This document shows, piece by piece, positions 35,386-46,937 of a stretch of DNA of 64,000 nucleotides (position 1 is the stretch's first letter; every line of letters starts with the position of its first letter). Under the pieces are notes generated by a model. It searched no databases and was not told the DNA's origin. It saw only the letters and a list, made by a program, of their open reading frames with translations. The position numbers and the translations under genes are program-made. Source of the DNA: Eucalyptus grandis (lineage: Eukaryota > Streptophyta > Magnoliopsida > Myrtales > Myrtaceae); NCBI RefSeq assembly GCF_016545825.1, contig NC_052612.1, forward strand, positions 9,114,001 through 9,178,000, in the 5' to 3' direction.

Positions 35386-35930
35386 ATGCCTGGAACAGGA
35401 CCAATATCGAAAGCCCTGTATAGGATGGCCTTAATGGAACTGAAGGAGTTGAAGGTGCAATTACAAGAGTTGCTTGATAAGGGATTTATTAAGCCAAGTG
35501 CTTCACCTTGGGGTGCACCAGTCCTCTTTGTGAAAAAGAAGGACGGGTCGATGCGTTTATGTATTGACTATAGACAGCTAAACCAGGTGACTGTAAAGAA
35601 TAAGTATCCCTTGCCTAGAATTGGTGACTTATTTGACCAACTGCAAGGAAGTTCAGTCTTTTCTAAAATTGACTTAAGGTCAGGATACCATCAGTTAAGG
35701 ATAAGGAAAGAAGACATTCCTAAGACTGCATTTAGGACTCGTTATGGACACTATGAGTTCCTAGTTATACCATTTGGATTGACGAATGCACCAGCAGCAT
35801 TCATGGATTTAATGAATAGGATATTTAAGCCATATTTGGACCAATTTGTGATTGTCTCATTGATGATATCCTGATATATTCTAAAGGACCTGAAGAGCAT
35901 GAGCGATACCTGAGGATAGTATTGCAAATC
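35386..35930 (+). pseudogene. Chromovirus reverse transcriptase
   Basis: Ordered RT blocks: [68 protein letters not shown] and PFGLTNAP. The active-site aspartates are encoded by ttgatgatatc at about 35858-35870 but lie out of frame, because one base is missing just before them (frame change near 35856). The enzyme is therefore cut at its catalytic motif. Confidence 0.9.
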
Positions 35931-36757
35931 TTGAGATATCATAAGTTGTATGCCAAATTCAGCAAGTGTGAATTTTGGTTGGACCAAATAACATTTTTGG
36001 GACATGTGGTATCAGGAAGTGGGATTACAGTAGACCTTGCAAAAGTGGAGATGGTAATAAATTGGCCGAGGCCGACAACGCCGATCGAAATACGGGAGTT
36101 TCTTAGGTTGGCCGGCTATTATAGGAGATTTATTGAAGGATCCTCGCGACTTGCAGGCCCATTGACGAAATTAACTAGGAAAAATGTCAGGTTTGAATGG
36201 AATGGAGAATGTGAAAGGAGCTTTCAGGAACTTAAAAGGAAGTTAACCATAGCTCCAATCCTAACTATACCATCTGGATCTGGTGGATTCACGGTATATA
36301 GTGATGCGTCTCACAAGGGACTAGGATGTGTTCTGATGCGGTATGGCAAGGTCATAGCCTACGCATCAAGGCGTTGAAACCCCATGAATTAAACTACCCA
36401 ACCCATGATTTAGAATTGGCAGCTATAATTTTTGCTTTGAAAATATGGAGACACTATCTGTATGGAGAAAAGTTCGAAATCTATACAGATCATAAGAGCT
36501 TAAAGTATTTGTTTTCACAAAAGGAATTGAACATGAGACAAAGGAGGTGGATGGAATTGTTGAAAGATTTTGATTGTGAGATACGGTACCATCCAGGAAA
36601 GGCGAATAAAGTGGCGAATGCTCTTAGTCGTAAGTCAGCTATGGATATGGCCAGTCTAAGAATGACAGAATGGAATCTGTTAAAGTCTGTAGCAAACTCA
36701 GAATTTCAATTGAAAGTAGATCGCCTTCTTTGGTATGCTTATTGCATTAAGGATTGA
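35931..36757 (+). pseudogene. Chromovirus RT connection and RNase H
   Basis: Contains [21 protein letters not shown] and LAGYYRRFIEG, then the RNase H blocks [14 protein letters not shown] (first catalytic Asp), [32 protein letters not shown] and [17 protein letters not shown] frameshift lies near 36345-36375, between YASRR and [12 protein letters not shown]. Confidence 0.9.
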
Positions 36758-37660
36758 ACCCGAAATTATTCAGAAAGTTAAGATGCTGCAAGAGTCTCGA
36801 CCCGGAAATTGTGGAAATAAGAAATGCTGTCTTTAGGGAAAAGACCAGAGTTTCAAATCTCTAAGGATGGAGTAGTAAGATGCCGGGGGACGACTGTGTT
36901 CCCGACAATGAAGAAGTGAAGAGAGAAATCATCGGAAGCACATAGGAGTAATTATAGTATTCATCCGGGTAGTACAAAGATGTACAGAAATTTACGCCAA
37001 CAATTTTGGTGGAATGGCATGAAGACGGATGTAGCTAAACACGCTTCCCAGTGTTTAACATGCCAGCAAGTGAAAGCAGAACATCGCAAACCCGCAGGAT
37101 TATTGAGACCATTGGATGTACCTGAGTGGAAATGGGAACATGTGACGATGGACTTTGTACAAGGACTACCAAGGACATCAAGTGGTCACGACTCTATCTG
37201 GGTAATAGTAGATCACTCGACTAAGTCTGCCCATTTTCTAGCCGTTCGCATGGACTACCCGATGGATAAACTTGCTGAGATATATGTAAATCAAGTAGTA
37301 CGCTTACACGATGTTCCTGTAACGATCACATCTGATCGAGAGCCAAGATTTACTTTAAATTTTTGGCGAAGTTTTCAAATCGCCTTAGGGACTAAATTCC
37401 AATTTAGTACTGCTTTTGATCCACAGACGGATGGACAAACAGAAAGAGTAATTCAGACCCTAGAAGACATGTTGAGAGCTTGTGTCGTTGATTTTAGAGG
37501 AAATTGGGATGAAAAGTTGCATCTAGTAGAATTTGCCTACAATAATAGCTTTCAGAAAAGTATAGACATGGCTCCCTATGAAGCATTATATGGGAGAAGA
37601 TGTAGGACCCTTTGTCATTTGGAGTGAAGTAGGTGAAAGGAAATTGACAGGACCTGAGCT
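36758..37660 (+). pseudogene. Chromovirus integrase
   Basis: The linker and N-terminal part (36758-36980) are frameshifted. A long frame (36980-37627) carries CLTC of the HHCC zinc finger and the DDE core: MDFVQGLP (first Asp), TSDRE in place of the usual TSDRD (second Asp kept), and DGQTERVIQTLEDMLR with the catalytic Glu. It ends AYNNSFQKSIDMAPYEALYG before another frameshift near 37605. Confidence 0.9.
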
Positions 37661-38196
37661 GGTACAAGTAACTACTGAGGCTGTTGAAATTATCAGGAAA
37701 AGACTTAAAACAACCCAGAGTCGACAGAAGAACTACGCACATAAGCGTAGAAGACCTCTGGAATTTAATGTGGGAGATCATGTATTTCTTAAAGTATCCC
37801 CTATGAAAGGAATATTACGGTTTTGGAGTAAAAGGCAAGCCGAGCCCTAGATTTGTTGGACCTTTTGAGATACTTGAAAGGATTGGAGACGTGGCCTATC
37901 GACTAGCGTTACCCCCTAAGCTGGAAAACCTACATGATGTATTCCATGTGTCGATGCTAAGGAAGTATCAACCCAATCCAGGACATATACTTGATAATGA
38001 AGCCATCAAAGTGGATGAGAAAGTGACGTACATTGAAGAACCTATACGAGTACTGGATCGAAAGGAGCAAATTCTCAGGACCAAGAAAAATCCACTGGTT
38101 AAGATACTATGGCGACATCACGATGTGGAGGAAGCCACATGGGAGAGTGAGAACAAGATAAAGGAGAAATACCCTCACCTATCTGAAAACACGTGA
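37661..38196 (+). pseudogene. Integrase C-terminus and chromodomain
   Basis: After RRPLEFNVGDHVFLK, a frameshift near 37820-37850 is followed by ERIGDVAYRLALPPKLENLH, DVFHVSMLRKY and the chromodomain-like ending (VTYIEEPIRVLDRKEQILR, ILWRHHDVEEATWESE). Chromodomains in this position are thought to steer integration toward heterochromatin. The same ending occurs in the minus-strand copy at 51564-51830. Confidence 0.9.
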
Positions 38197-38227
38197 GTAA
38201 TGCCTAATTTTGAGGACGAAATCCTCT

Positions 38228-38241
38228 AAGGAGGGGAGGAT
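38228..38241 (+). other. Polypurine tract of the chromovirus
   Basis: aaggaggggaggat directly precedes TGTGGCAAC, the start of the 3' LTR. The phrase gaggacgaaatcctcta before it marks the end of pol. Confidence 0.85.
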
Positions 38242-41193
38242 TGTGGCAACGAGAATTTCATAAACCGTGATGTGCGACGGCAGTGACTGATCAATAAAAA
38301 TATCGCCGAATGGTATCATTAGTATATTGCATGAGCGTTGTTTGATTCCATCGACGGATCAATATCTCATGTTTATTAAGGGTTCAATCATTGAATAGAT
38401 TATCGACATATATTTCTTTGATGACTCGACACAATTATACCATTTGAGTGCACATGAGATAAGAAAAGAAATTGAAACACCAAGATCATGGGACCGAAAA
38501 TGCTCCATATTTGTGTAAGTTTAATGATCAGTTTTTATTTATTTGGGCCTTGTTATTGAAGGACTGCACGTCCACTAATCTACTAGCCCAATACAATTTG
38601 AAGACCCCTTAATAGTCGACATTTAAGTCAACTAAATAGAAGAGATGTTGACTGAAACTTGGCTGGATGATGACACGTTGCTGGTGTATGGATAGCCAGC
38701 GAAAATGCAAGGGGAGGCATGCTGAAGACACGTCCATCCCAGCTGTCCGTTTCCCTTTGCAACCACCGAAACATGCATCTCTTTTGTTTAACTGGTTTTA
38801 GCAAAACCAGTGGTCTTGTGCTCGTGAAAGTGGAAAATTCAGAGAGTGAGCGAAACTGAGAGTAATTGAGAGAGAGTGAACGAGAAGGTAGCGAGTGAGC
38901 AGCGAGAGAGTGAGTCGGCAAAGGAAGGAAATTAGCCCTTGCTGTGCGTGCGCGTTACCGCCGCCGTCGAGCCGCGCACTCCTCACCATCTCACTACACG
39001 CCGTGGAATCGTAGGACATCGAGGCAAGTGAAAGTCCATGAATCTATATGATGTTGTGCTGTTATTGTCTAGTATGGTGCAATATACTTGGAAACAAACG
39101 AGTTCTGAAAGTAGAATGTTAAATTGTGAGTAATCAAAGTAGAGCGGGACCATGAGATTGAGGAATTACTTTGGTTTTGTGTATATCTTGATCCTGTTGA
39201 TTTATTGATGAAAGAATGACTTTTAGTAGACTTGTGGAAGTAAGATAGTTACGGTGGAAATGGAAATTTATGGGATTTGCTTAATCCAGTGCAATTTCAT
39301 GTGTGACCCTGTAACTTTGTAAAATTTTATGAAGAGTTCTAATATGAATTTGATCTCGATTTCTTCATGGAAGTTGTGAGGAATTGCGTGAGCTAGAGTA
39401 TATATTTTTATCATAACTTCTCGGAATCAATACAATGGCTTAAACCTCTTTTAATATGCAATGCCTTGTGTTGAATTTTATTCTGTGATAAAAGAATACT
39501 GAACTGAGTTGTGTGAACTACCACTCATTATATATAACGAATCTGGCTTAGTGTCCTTAATGAAACTTTTCGTCTAGATCTCAGTTATAACGTGTTAAAA
39601 TTTCAGAATTTTTCATGGTTATTTGCAGGTTATTTCGAAATATCTACTGAAAGCGTGCATTCTGGCCTTTACACTGTGTTACTATGAAACTGTTCATTTT
39701 GTTTAAGAGTCATTGTATCTTGAGTTGTTAATTGTTATTCACTTGATAGATGCATTGACATTCAGCATATCGTATGACATTAGAAAATCTAATAAAGTCT
39801 TATAGATCCATGGAATCCATGACGTCATTGCATCAAAATGTATTTTTGTAATGAGACGTATATTATGATGTGAATGTTACCGTCGGAGGTGCGAGCCGAC
39901 GATGCCCCGGAGTGTCGGGATGCCCAAGGGTCGAGTGAGTCGACGCCGTTGGATGCCCGGAGGTTTGTGCCGGAGGGTCCTCGGAGTTTCGGGATGCCCG
40001 GTTGTAGGGATTGTACGTAAATCCGGAGGAAGGGGCAACCATTTTCATGGCGAGCCCCGGATATACCTCGTGATGCCGGTGGGGTGCGAGATGCCCGGGG
40101 TGTGACGGAACACGCTCGGATGCCCGGAGGTTTGTGCCAGAGGGTCTCGCGATGCCAGTTGGGTGCGAAAGCCCGGAGGGATGCAAACACTGGTCCCCGG
40201 GAATGAAATCTTTCTTTGAATGCTAAAATCCGGTACATTAAAGGAGTGCATGTGTGCATGTGGCATGATGTGAGAATTTTTTTATGAAATTGAGTGGGCT
40301 TCATCCGGTATTGAAAATGCGTTCGTTATGGCATTGAATTGTTTTTATGAATGTGGTGCAAGTAAATAAACCCTTGATGGCATGCATATATATAAAATGA
40401 CATATGTGTTTTGCATGCATCTGGATGATTAGAGTTTCTACATAATATAGTGTAATGGATCTTTTTACTGCTGGGTGGTTGTACTCATCCCTCTTGGGGA
40501 CTAACATTTCAGACTAAGAGAAAAATGCCACTGCTACTTGCGTCCTGGTATATTTTATGGACCACTGATTGACCTACAGTGGGAGTGGTCAGAGCACCGT
40601 CATCCTGGGGTGCACGGGTTGGTATTCGAACGCGTGAGGATCTTTTCGACTTTTGAGGTAGGCCTCTCTCATCGGGCCTATTCACCGGAGTACACATCGG
40701 TTCTTGTCCGAATGGATGGCCGCCTTCGAGGGTGCTACCACCACCACCACCGGCTAACGGACCTGACTGGATATGACCTAGAGTCGAGGGTAGCAGGAGA
40801 TGCATTTTTGGGATGCCGACACCTGGGTGATGGACGGATGCAGATGATATCCAAGGATAGAAGTTGGTTTTCTTTTGGGTAATCGCCAGGCACAAAAAGA
40901 CCTCGGCGTTTTGTTGTACCAACTATCATAGTCCATCCCTTATATAAATAAAAGTGTTCGGCCTAAATTATGAAAGTTTTAGTATGGTGTGCATCACTTT
41001 ATATTTTGATGAAGGGTAGTTGAAATATGCTTCCGCCATATTATTTGCGTAGGGACCGGTAAAGAAAACAAATGAAAACCCCCAGGTATTATAAGTTATG
41101 TTAAAATTATTTTGGTCTCAGAGTATTATGCTCTAGGGGAGAATGTAACTGTGGCGACCCTAACGGATCGGGGGCCGTTTCGAGGGTGCCACA
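38242..41193 (+). repeat. 3' LTR of the chromovirus
   Basis: It begins TGTGGCAACGAGAATTTC and ends GAGGGTGCCACA, the same length as the 5' LTR (2952 bp). It aligns throughout, with a few substitutions (gaccatgggaacg versus gatcatgggaccg) and many single-base indels concentrated in 39900-40200. Confidence 0.95.
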
Positions 41194-41539
41194 GGCGATG
41201 CTCTAGTGAGGTCGCTAGCCCTCGTCTGGCCGGTCGCTATTTGGCCGGTTGCCGAACCGGCCACCGGCCACTTGAAGAAGAAGAATAGGAGAGAGAAAGG
41301 AAAAAAGAAAAGGAAAAAAAGTAAAAAGTAAAAAATTATTTAAAAATTAAAAGAAAATGATTTGGAGTAGAAATTTTGAGCACGGTACCAAACAGAATTC
41401 TATTCCAGAATCAGAAATTTTGGACAGTTACCAAACGGCTTAAAATACTTAGAAATTGTTCCCAAGAACATAATAAAAAAGAATCATTTATGATCAGAAA
41501 TTGTTCTCGGGAACAGAATCGTTACCAAACGCGCTTTTA

Positions 41540-42398
41540 GTTTCCCAGCACAACACACTACCCCTATCAACTGTTTGACAATATTTTCGAGTTGATTCTT
41601 TGCCAATCCATTATCTTTTTTCTCATTACACGATGGCTGCAGAGGTTCCCTTAACAAACCCAAGCATCTCTAGCGTACGATCTTCTAGGGGATGATTTTG
41701 TTTGGCGTAGTTGATGATGAGGAAGCTGAGAAGGTTTTGAAGAGAGGCAGTTTGTTGGAGAAGTAGTTCAGTCGAGTTGCTTGGCTAATGTTTTAAGGAA
41801 AGGGGCCCTCAAATGAGAAGATGTAGTTGGGCTCTTTTCATGATTGGCACCAAGATAAAAATATGGGGAAGAGAGAATTGTGTTATTTCTCTCTATTTAA
41901 TAATAAAGAATACATTAGCCTACTTATAATGTAACATGATAATATAATATCAATTATAATCAATCAAGGTAAATCAAGAATTTGTACGATCAAATGAAGA
42001 TAAAGCATAATTTTAAAAGATATAAAGAATCATGAAAGTTATGGGAAATTGCTTAATTATATTCCAATTGTTTCTAACAATATCAATAAAACGGAATAAC
42101 AAATATGAAATAATGATTTCTTTAGGCTTTATAAATATTATTTTGGGTCACGTGCATAATGTAACATTTAAGAGAATTAAATAACCACTCCTGTTGATAT
42201 ATGAATATGATAACAATTATTGCAACAACAATACTAATAAGACCATATATTCTTACTCCTTTTTTTTTTAGATCCTACAGGACGGGGAATTTTCGCATCA
42301 CCTCCCGCTTATCTTCCTTGCCTCGTGCTCATGACCCTCCCCCTTCTCTTGGCTTTCCTCCCTCATCACGAAGCAAGCACAAGACCACTCTCATCAAT
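41540..42398 (+). other. Intergenic, with a possible DUF4283-like fragment
   Basis: From 41632 an ATG reads MAAEVPLTNPSISSVRSS. In another frame VVDDEEAEKVLKRGSLLEK (about 41706-41768) resembles the zinc-knuckle-associated DUF4283 found in plant LINE ORF1 and related proteins. Stops follow quickly. The rest, 41900-42398, is AT-rich with nothing supported. Confidence 0.25.
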
Positions 42399-43210
42399 GG
42401 AGCGTTCCTCGTGGCCTAAGAACCTCTCCTCCAGCCGAAAGCATGCGATGCAGGATCTCCTCCATGCCCATAATCCCATGAAGAAGTTTACAGATCTCTT
42501 CGACGCTCACTCTCAAACTGGCAACAACACAGGGCAACTCCTATTTGCTGAACATCTGGTCGTCAACTTCCTCGGGTCGGTCAGCAACACCCAATCCCTA
42601 TCAAGCAGCGCCGAGTCCGACGAGGTCTTGCAGGCCCTTCCGAGACCAACGCCTGTGTCAGATCTGAGGTCTCCGAGGGAAGTGAGAGCATTAACACCCC
42701 GTTCCTAGGTATCAAGGGCGAAAATTCATGTTCGTTTACTTCTCACTTTATTTGGAATGTAAGTTATCTTTAAGTGGCGTTCCACGTAATTCAAAAATTA
42801 AGTGAAGTTTCTTTTTGGAAAGAACAATTGCATATAAGATGTGAATCGCATGAAGATCTCTTAAAATTTAGGGAAAAGAGAAGACATGAAAAGGTGGTTT
42901 CGTTGTTTATATGATTTCGGGACATAACTTGATAGATCACGTTTGGATTATAACGAACTTGTCTAACATGCTGAGAATAGATTATTATTTTTTTTTGTGG
43001 GTATTTCATTTATCTCGTTTTTGGGCAGAAGGATGAAAGAGGTTTTACATGGAGCTAAATTATATTTATGGGTCTAAGTAATTTGAACATGAAATGTAAT
43101 ATTACTCATTTTTGCAAAGAAAGACTTTAGATACACGGACAAGATTAGATCAGAATTTGATCGACAACGGGCAGCAATGGAGGACGTATCATCCGGAATC
43201 AATTATCAAC
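42399..43210 (+). pseudogene. Possible WRKY group III-like gene remnant
   Basis: An exon-like ORF from ATG 42397-42399 to a donor at 42708 (CCTAG|GTATCA) encodes MERSSWPKNLSSSRKHAMQD, AEHLVVNFLGSVSNTQSLSS and VSDLRSPREVRA. This layout of basic start, helix and Ser-rich hinge recalls the N-terminus of WRKY70/54-type factors. After an acceptor (ttttgggcag, 43019-43028) a short stretch reads KDERGFTW and then, with a shift, NYIYGSK. That would fit the start of a WRKY domain from which the RKYGQK core has been lost. No complete WRKY domain is present. The match is from memory of the family and is weak. Confidence 0.35.
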
Positions 43211-43497
43211 TTTGACTCACCTGGGTACTTAACAAATGATACATCCATTTTCATTAATTTCTTATATGGTAAGAGATAGATTCTCAATGATAAATTCCCC
43301 ATGTACTTCACAAATGATATATCTTTTCCTAAGTATCTCACATACTAAGAAAATATTGTATGAAGTAGAGAGAAATCAATTCTTGCTTGATGTCTAAAAC
43401 AAATATTGTTTGGGATCTTTACAATAAGTCATGTCTTCAAACTTAATAGAAACACATTTATCTATCAACTTGGCTAATAAATCATGCATCCCAGCAG

Positions 43498-44420
43498 AAA
43501 AATCCTAATGGAATTAATGAGGCGTCGGATGGAAGTTCAAAGGATACTATATGAGCAACTTGAGGTATGAATAATTTCTTTTTTGCAATTTATTTACTTA
43601 AAAAGTAATATTCATAAATTTGTGTTGGAGAATACTAGGGAACACGAACATGACAACCATACCGTCGATTAAAAGTCGTATCGCGGTTAATAAGATGCGA
43701 TCTTCGATCCGAAGTGACTGCAATATGTATTAATTAGAGATATATCCAAAGATAATCTTTACTAAGATAGTATTTAATTAAGAGAATTAAGTTCTTAATA
43801 ATTTTTAGGGGGATTAAAAGCCTTGGAGAAAGCCAAATCATTTCATGCTAATCGCTCGAATCCAAAACTAAAAACAGATGCAGCGGCTAAGGCCCGAGTG
43901 AAGCTCCTGCAAGCAATTCAAGAGAAATCCCAGAAGAGTCCCTCGCTCGATGGGAGCGATCCTGCGAATCTAGATGGCGCGAGAGCCCAAACAGCCGACT
44001 TCAATCTGGCCATCTACAATCCTGTCGACCCCGCGCGTGAAGGAGGAGGTGGTGGTGGAGAGAGGAACAGCGGCAACATTAGCAACATGATGATGGGCAT
44101 GAAAGAAGAGATGTACGAGAGAGGAGGCCATCAAAATCATGGCTCCGCATTCCATATTTTTGCCGACACACTTTCAAGAATCTCATCCTCAAATCCACCC
44201 CAACTCATCCTGGACTCACCAAGCCCTAGGGACGACTCCATGCCCAAGGTGACGACATCAACACCCCCGTCTTCTTGGACTTCCTATCAGTGAATCATTA
44301 AAAATCCAGTGAGGATGATCTGAACTCCTGCGGCCACAGCCATGACAGACAACAGCAGCAATAACAACAACAACCAATCCACATCATTCGATTACTACAC
44401 TGTTTTTAAATCTGCCGAGG
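43498..44420 (+). pseudogene. MYB-CC (PHR1/PHL-like) transcription factor remnant
   Basis: A 67-nt exon (43498-43564, acceptor gcag, donor GTATGA) encodes MELMRRRMEVQRILYEQLE. This is a clear form of the MYB-CC coiled-coil/LHEQLE motif, at the usual exon size. A second exon from 43809 (acceptor ttttag) reads GLKALEKAKSFHANRSNP, AKARVKLLQAIQEKSQKSP and LDGARAQTADFNLAIYNP, a Gly run, then FHIFADTLSRISSSNPPQ and LDSPSPRDDSMP. The final frame may continue to about 44450 through SSDYYTVFKSAEEIG. The DNA-binding MYB domain and the exon normally between the two halves of the coiled coil are not seen, so it is probably a pseudogene. A paralogue of its 3' part is at 12105-22870. Confidence 0.5.
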
Positions 44421-44589
44421 AGATCGGTCCTGATCAAGGGGATGTGATGTGATGTCTAGCTCTCTTAGTTTTGACATGATTGTGGAGTCTGATTTTGATG
44501 ATCTGTTGGACATTGTTCAATGTTGAACTCGGTGGAGGTTTCTTCACTGAGGTGAAAGGTTTTTACTAGATAAGTTTCCTTGAAAATGG

Positions 44590-45429
44590 AATTAGATCCA
44601 TAATTGCATAAATCATTAATGCGTGAAATGAGCTTACAAAAGCAATACTTTCTTTTCCTTTCACGCTTGACTTTTTCAGAGGAGTTAGAAAACTTTCTTT
44701 TAAGAAGATAGTGACTTGTTGCCACAAAACTGAAAATTCAATTGAATGAAAGGAGCAAGCTCTCACCAAATTATACCATAACCCCACAAAAACCCAAAAA
44801 GCTGAAGCAGCACTCTCGTTAACCTTTTTGGCACAAGAAGATCTTCATCAATAATTTATGAAGATATAAAGCACAAACAAAGATCTTGAACTTTTTCTTG
44901 AGAATCGGTAGAGCACTCTCAGATTCATCAACCACCATATTAACACAATCAACCAGCGTGGCTAATCCACCCTTCAATCAAGCAAACACAAATTGTTGAT
45001 TTATATGCTTGAGTTGGCTACATATAGTCAATAAAATTGTCTGGAAATAGAAAAATTGAACATTTTCACACGAGTCCTACTTTACCAAGAGACGAGACCA
45101 CTTGCAAGAAAAGAAACGAGGAAAAAAAAAGAAAGAAAGACACAAGTCCTACGTACGAGAAGTGCTTAATTAAGCAGGGCATTGATCGTAGACCCTATAG
45201 CACTAATGTAATAATTCGGGTTAACTAGTCTGGAGAAAATTCCTCACTTGATCAATCCCAGTGCCTACATTTGATTTGTTGTCCACGATGATGAAATATT
45301 GTAACGTGGCACTCGGCAACAATTTGGAGTAACTAGTCCAGAGAAAATTCTGCACTTGAACCCCACTGCCTACTTTTGATTCCTTACGCATGAGAATGGA
45401 CTACAATAGAGAAAAAATTCTTCGGTGAG
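44590..45429. other. Intergenic, nothing supported
   Basis: AT-rich sequence without convincing ORFs. The minus-strand frames at 44465-44787 are short and low in information. Confidence 0.4.
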
Positions 45430-46130
45430 AGATATACCCAATTCTAACATGAATGGCAACATATGATTTGGCAATCGGAAGCAAATTAGTGCTCCAGCAA
45501 GAGGTCTCCACGCTTATTTCAGATCATAGAGGAATCATCTCACATTTGACCTTGCTTTAACCTTTTAACTATGCGATTTAGCAATCCCTAGTGCCCATGA
45601 ACGAAGTTTTCGCAACGCAAATGTAACAAACAGTTCATCATTAGTTGACTGTATTTCCAAAATAGAAGACTTTGAAAATAGATATAATGCAAAATCTACA
45701 GTATTCAAAAAACTGAAAGTGCAAATTGCAAGACTATTAGCAAGAAGTAGCATACACCTGCCACACATTGCCTTTCAAAAGCCAAGGCTTTCCTCAAATC
45801 TTATGTCTCCAGAAATCTAACATGACTAGCAACTCATAATTTGGCGATCGGAATCAAACTAGTTCTCCAGCAAGAGTTCTCCACTGGGAGTACGGTCGTT
45901 ATGCCAGATCATAGAAGAAGCATCTTGCAATTGAATTTGTTATACCTGTAAATTCTCCGATTAGCAATCCCTAGTGCCCATGAATGAAATTTTGGCAACA
46001 CAAATTCAGTAGACAGCTTGTCATTAGTTGACTGTATTTCCAAAATATAAGACAGTCAAAATGCAATGCAAAATCTAGAGCACACATCTACCACGCATTG
46101 CCTTTCAAAAGCCAAAGCTTTCCTCAGATA
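45430..46130 (-). repeat. Imperfect tandem duplication covering the end of a CRWN-like exon
   Basis: Blocks at about 45480-45800 and 45850-46130 are collinear: agcaagag(g/t)(t)ctccac, gcaatccctagtgcccatga, tcattagttgactgtatttccaaaata, and ttgcctttcaaaagccaa(g/a)gctttcctca. Both therefore carry the 3' end of the exon coding for [11 protein letters not shown]; only the right block has the whole exon. Confidence 0.7.
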
Positions 46131-46295
46131 TTCCTCTTTCTTCTCAGCTTCAGACGTTGCAATCAGATGTGCTGATCGTTCTCGTTGGAGTAGCCGTTGT
46201 GCTTCTGATAATGCTTGACCCAACTCTTCAAACTTCATATTCGACTCCCTTTTGTCGATCAGAAGCAGCCCCATATTATACTGATAATCAAATAG
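46092..46295 (-). pseudogene. CRWN/NMCP1-like nuclear lamina protein, exon 2
   Basis: On the minus strand an acceptor TTTTGGCAG (46296-46304) is followed by [55 protein letters not shown] and FERQCV, then a GTAGAT donor-like site at 46091. This is the hallmark start of the coiled-coil region of plant CRWN/NMCP1 proteins, which build the nuclear lamina-like layer. Exon 1 is at 61278-61515, about 15 kb upstream. Downstream exons are not found. With frameshifts in exon 1, this is a pseudogene fragment. Confidence 0.8.
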
Positions 46296-46937
46296 CTGCC
46301 AAAAGACTCCTATTTAGGTTAACAACAACTGCTAGATCTCAATATCTAATAATTTCAGGGAATTCAATTCCTAAATGTCAAATACTTAACCTAATTCAAC
46401 ACTACATATACAGATAAACAGGAGATTTTGTGGCAATTGCACATCCAAAAGTTGGCAAAAGGACACTTCCACTGTGCACCTCACCGAAAAACAACAATGC
46501 CATCATCCAAAAGAACATACACAATTCTTCCAACTATTAATGCAAACAAAAATCAAAATAAATAATCAAATGAGAAATGTCGAGTATTAAGCAATCAGTT
46601 GTCATTTGAGCCACATTTGAAAGGTTTATCTTGATTCCCTCACTTTGACAAATTCCCAAGAACCCCATAGCTCTCCCAAAATACTTTTGGGATTCCTACT
46701 GCCCTGCTTACGGAAATGGTGATTTATGTAGGAGGATATGAGGGTAGTTCTTCCATGAAGTAGCTCAATAAGTCTCATAACTGCTAAATTGCCAAGTCCA
46801 TTCAAAGACTATTAACGTGTCAACAAGTCATCTCAGGACAACCTACGCACTTTATGGCATCCATATCCTTCCATGTCCCATGCCGTGCACTCGATTGGAT
46901 AAGATGTTTCTTGAATTGTAGCAAACAAAGAGGCAAT

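Larger units (their letters stand above)
30478..41193 (+). mobile_element. Full-length Ty3/gypsy chromovirus, Tekay/Del type (10.7 kb)
   Basis: Two LTRs of equal length (30478-33429 and 38242-41193, 2952 bp each) enclose a PBS, gag, protease, RT, RNase H, integrase, chromodomain and polypurine tract in canonical order. The insertion is bounded by a perfect five-base duplication GGCGA (30473-30477 and 41194-41198). The C-terminal chromodomain and long LTRs place it with the Tekay/Del chromoviruses. All ORFs carry frameshifts or stops, so it cannot be autonomous. The LTRs are highly similar, differing by scattered substitutions and many one-base indels in G/C runs. Confidence 0.95.
29979..41536. 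mobile_element. PIF/Harbinger-like small TIR element hosting the chromovirus
   Basis: The left end AGGCCTGTTTGGTAAC (29979) is matched by the inverse of GTTACCAAACGCGCTT at the right (41521-41536), flanked by TTA on both sides (29976-29978 and 41537-41539). Sub-terminal sequences also pair: gttcttgggagcag / tgttcccaagaaca, and ttcccggaa / ttctcggga. Without the chromovirus the element is only about 840 bp and has no transposase, so it is a MITE. Its centre is GC-rich with a 63-bp duplication. The TTA duplication and TIR style suggest PIF/Harbinger; hAT is less likely. Confidence 0.65.

Noticed and set aside
30478..41193. The large direct repeats (30.5-33.4 and 38.2-41.2 kb) as an assembly duplication
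   Set aside because: They are properly placed LTRs with PBS, PPT, pol between them and a five-base target duplication outside.
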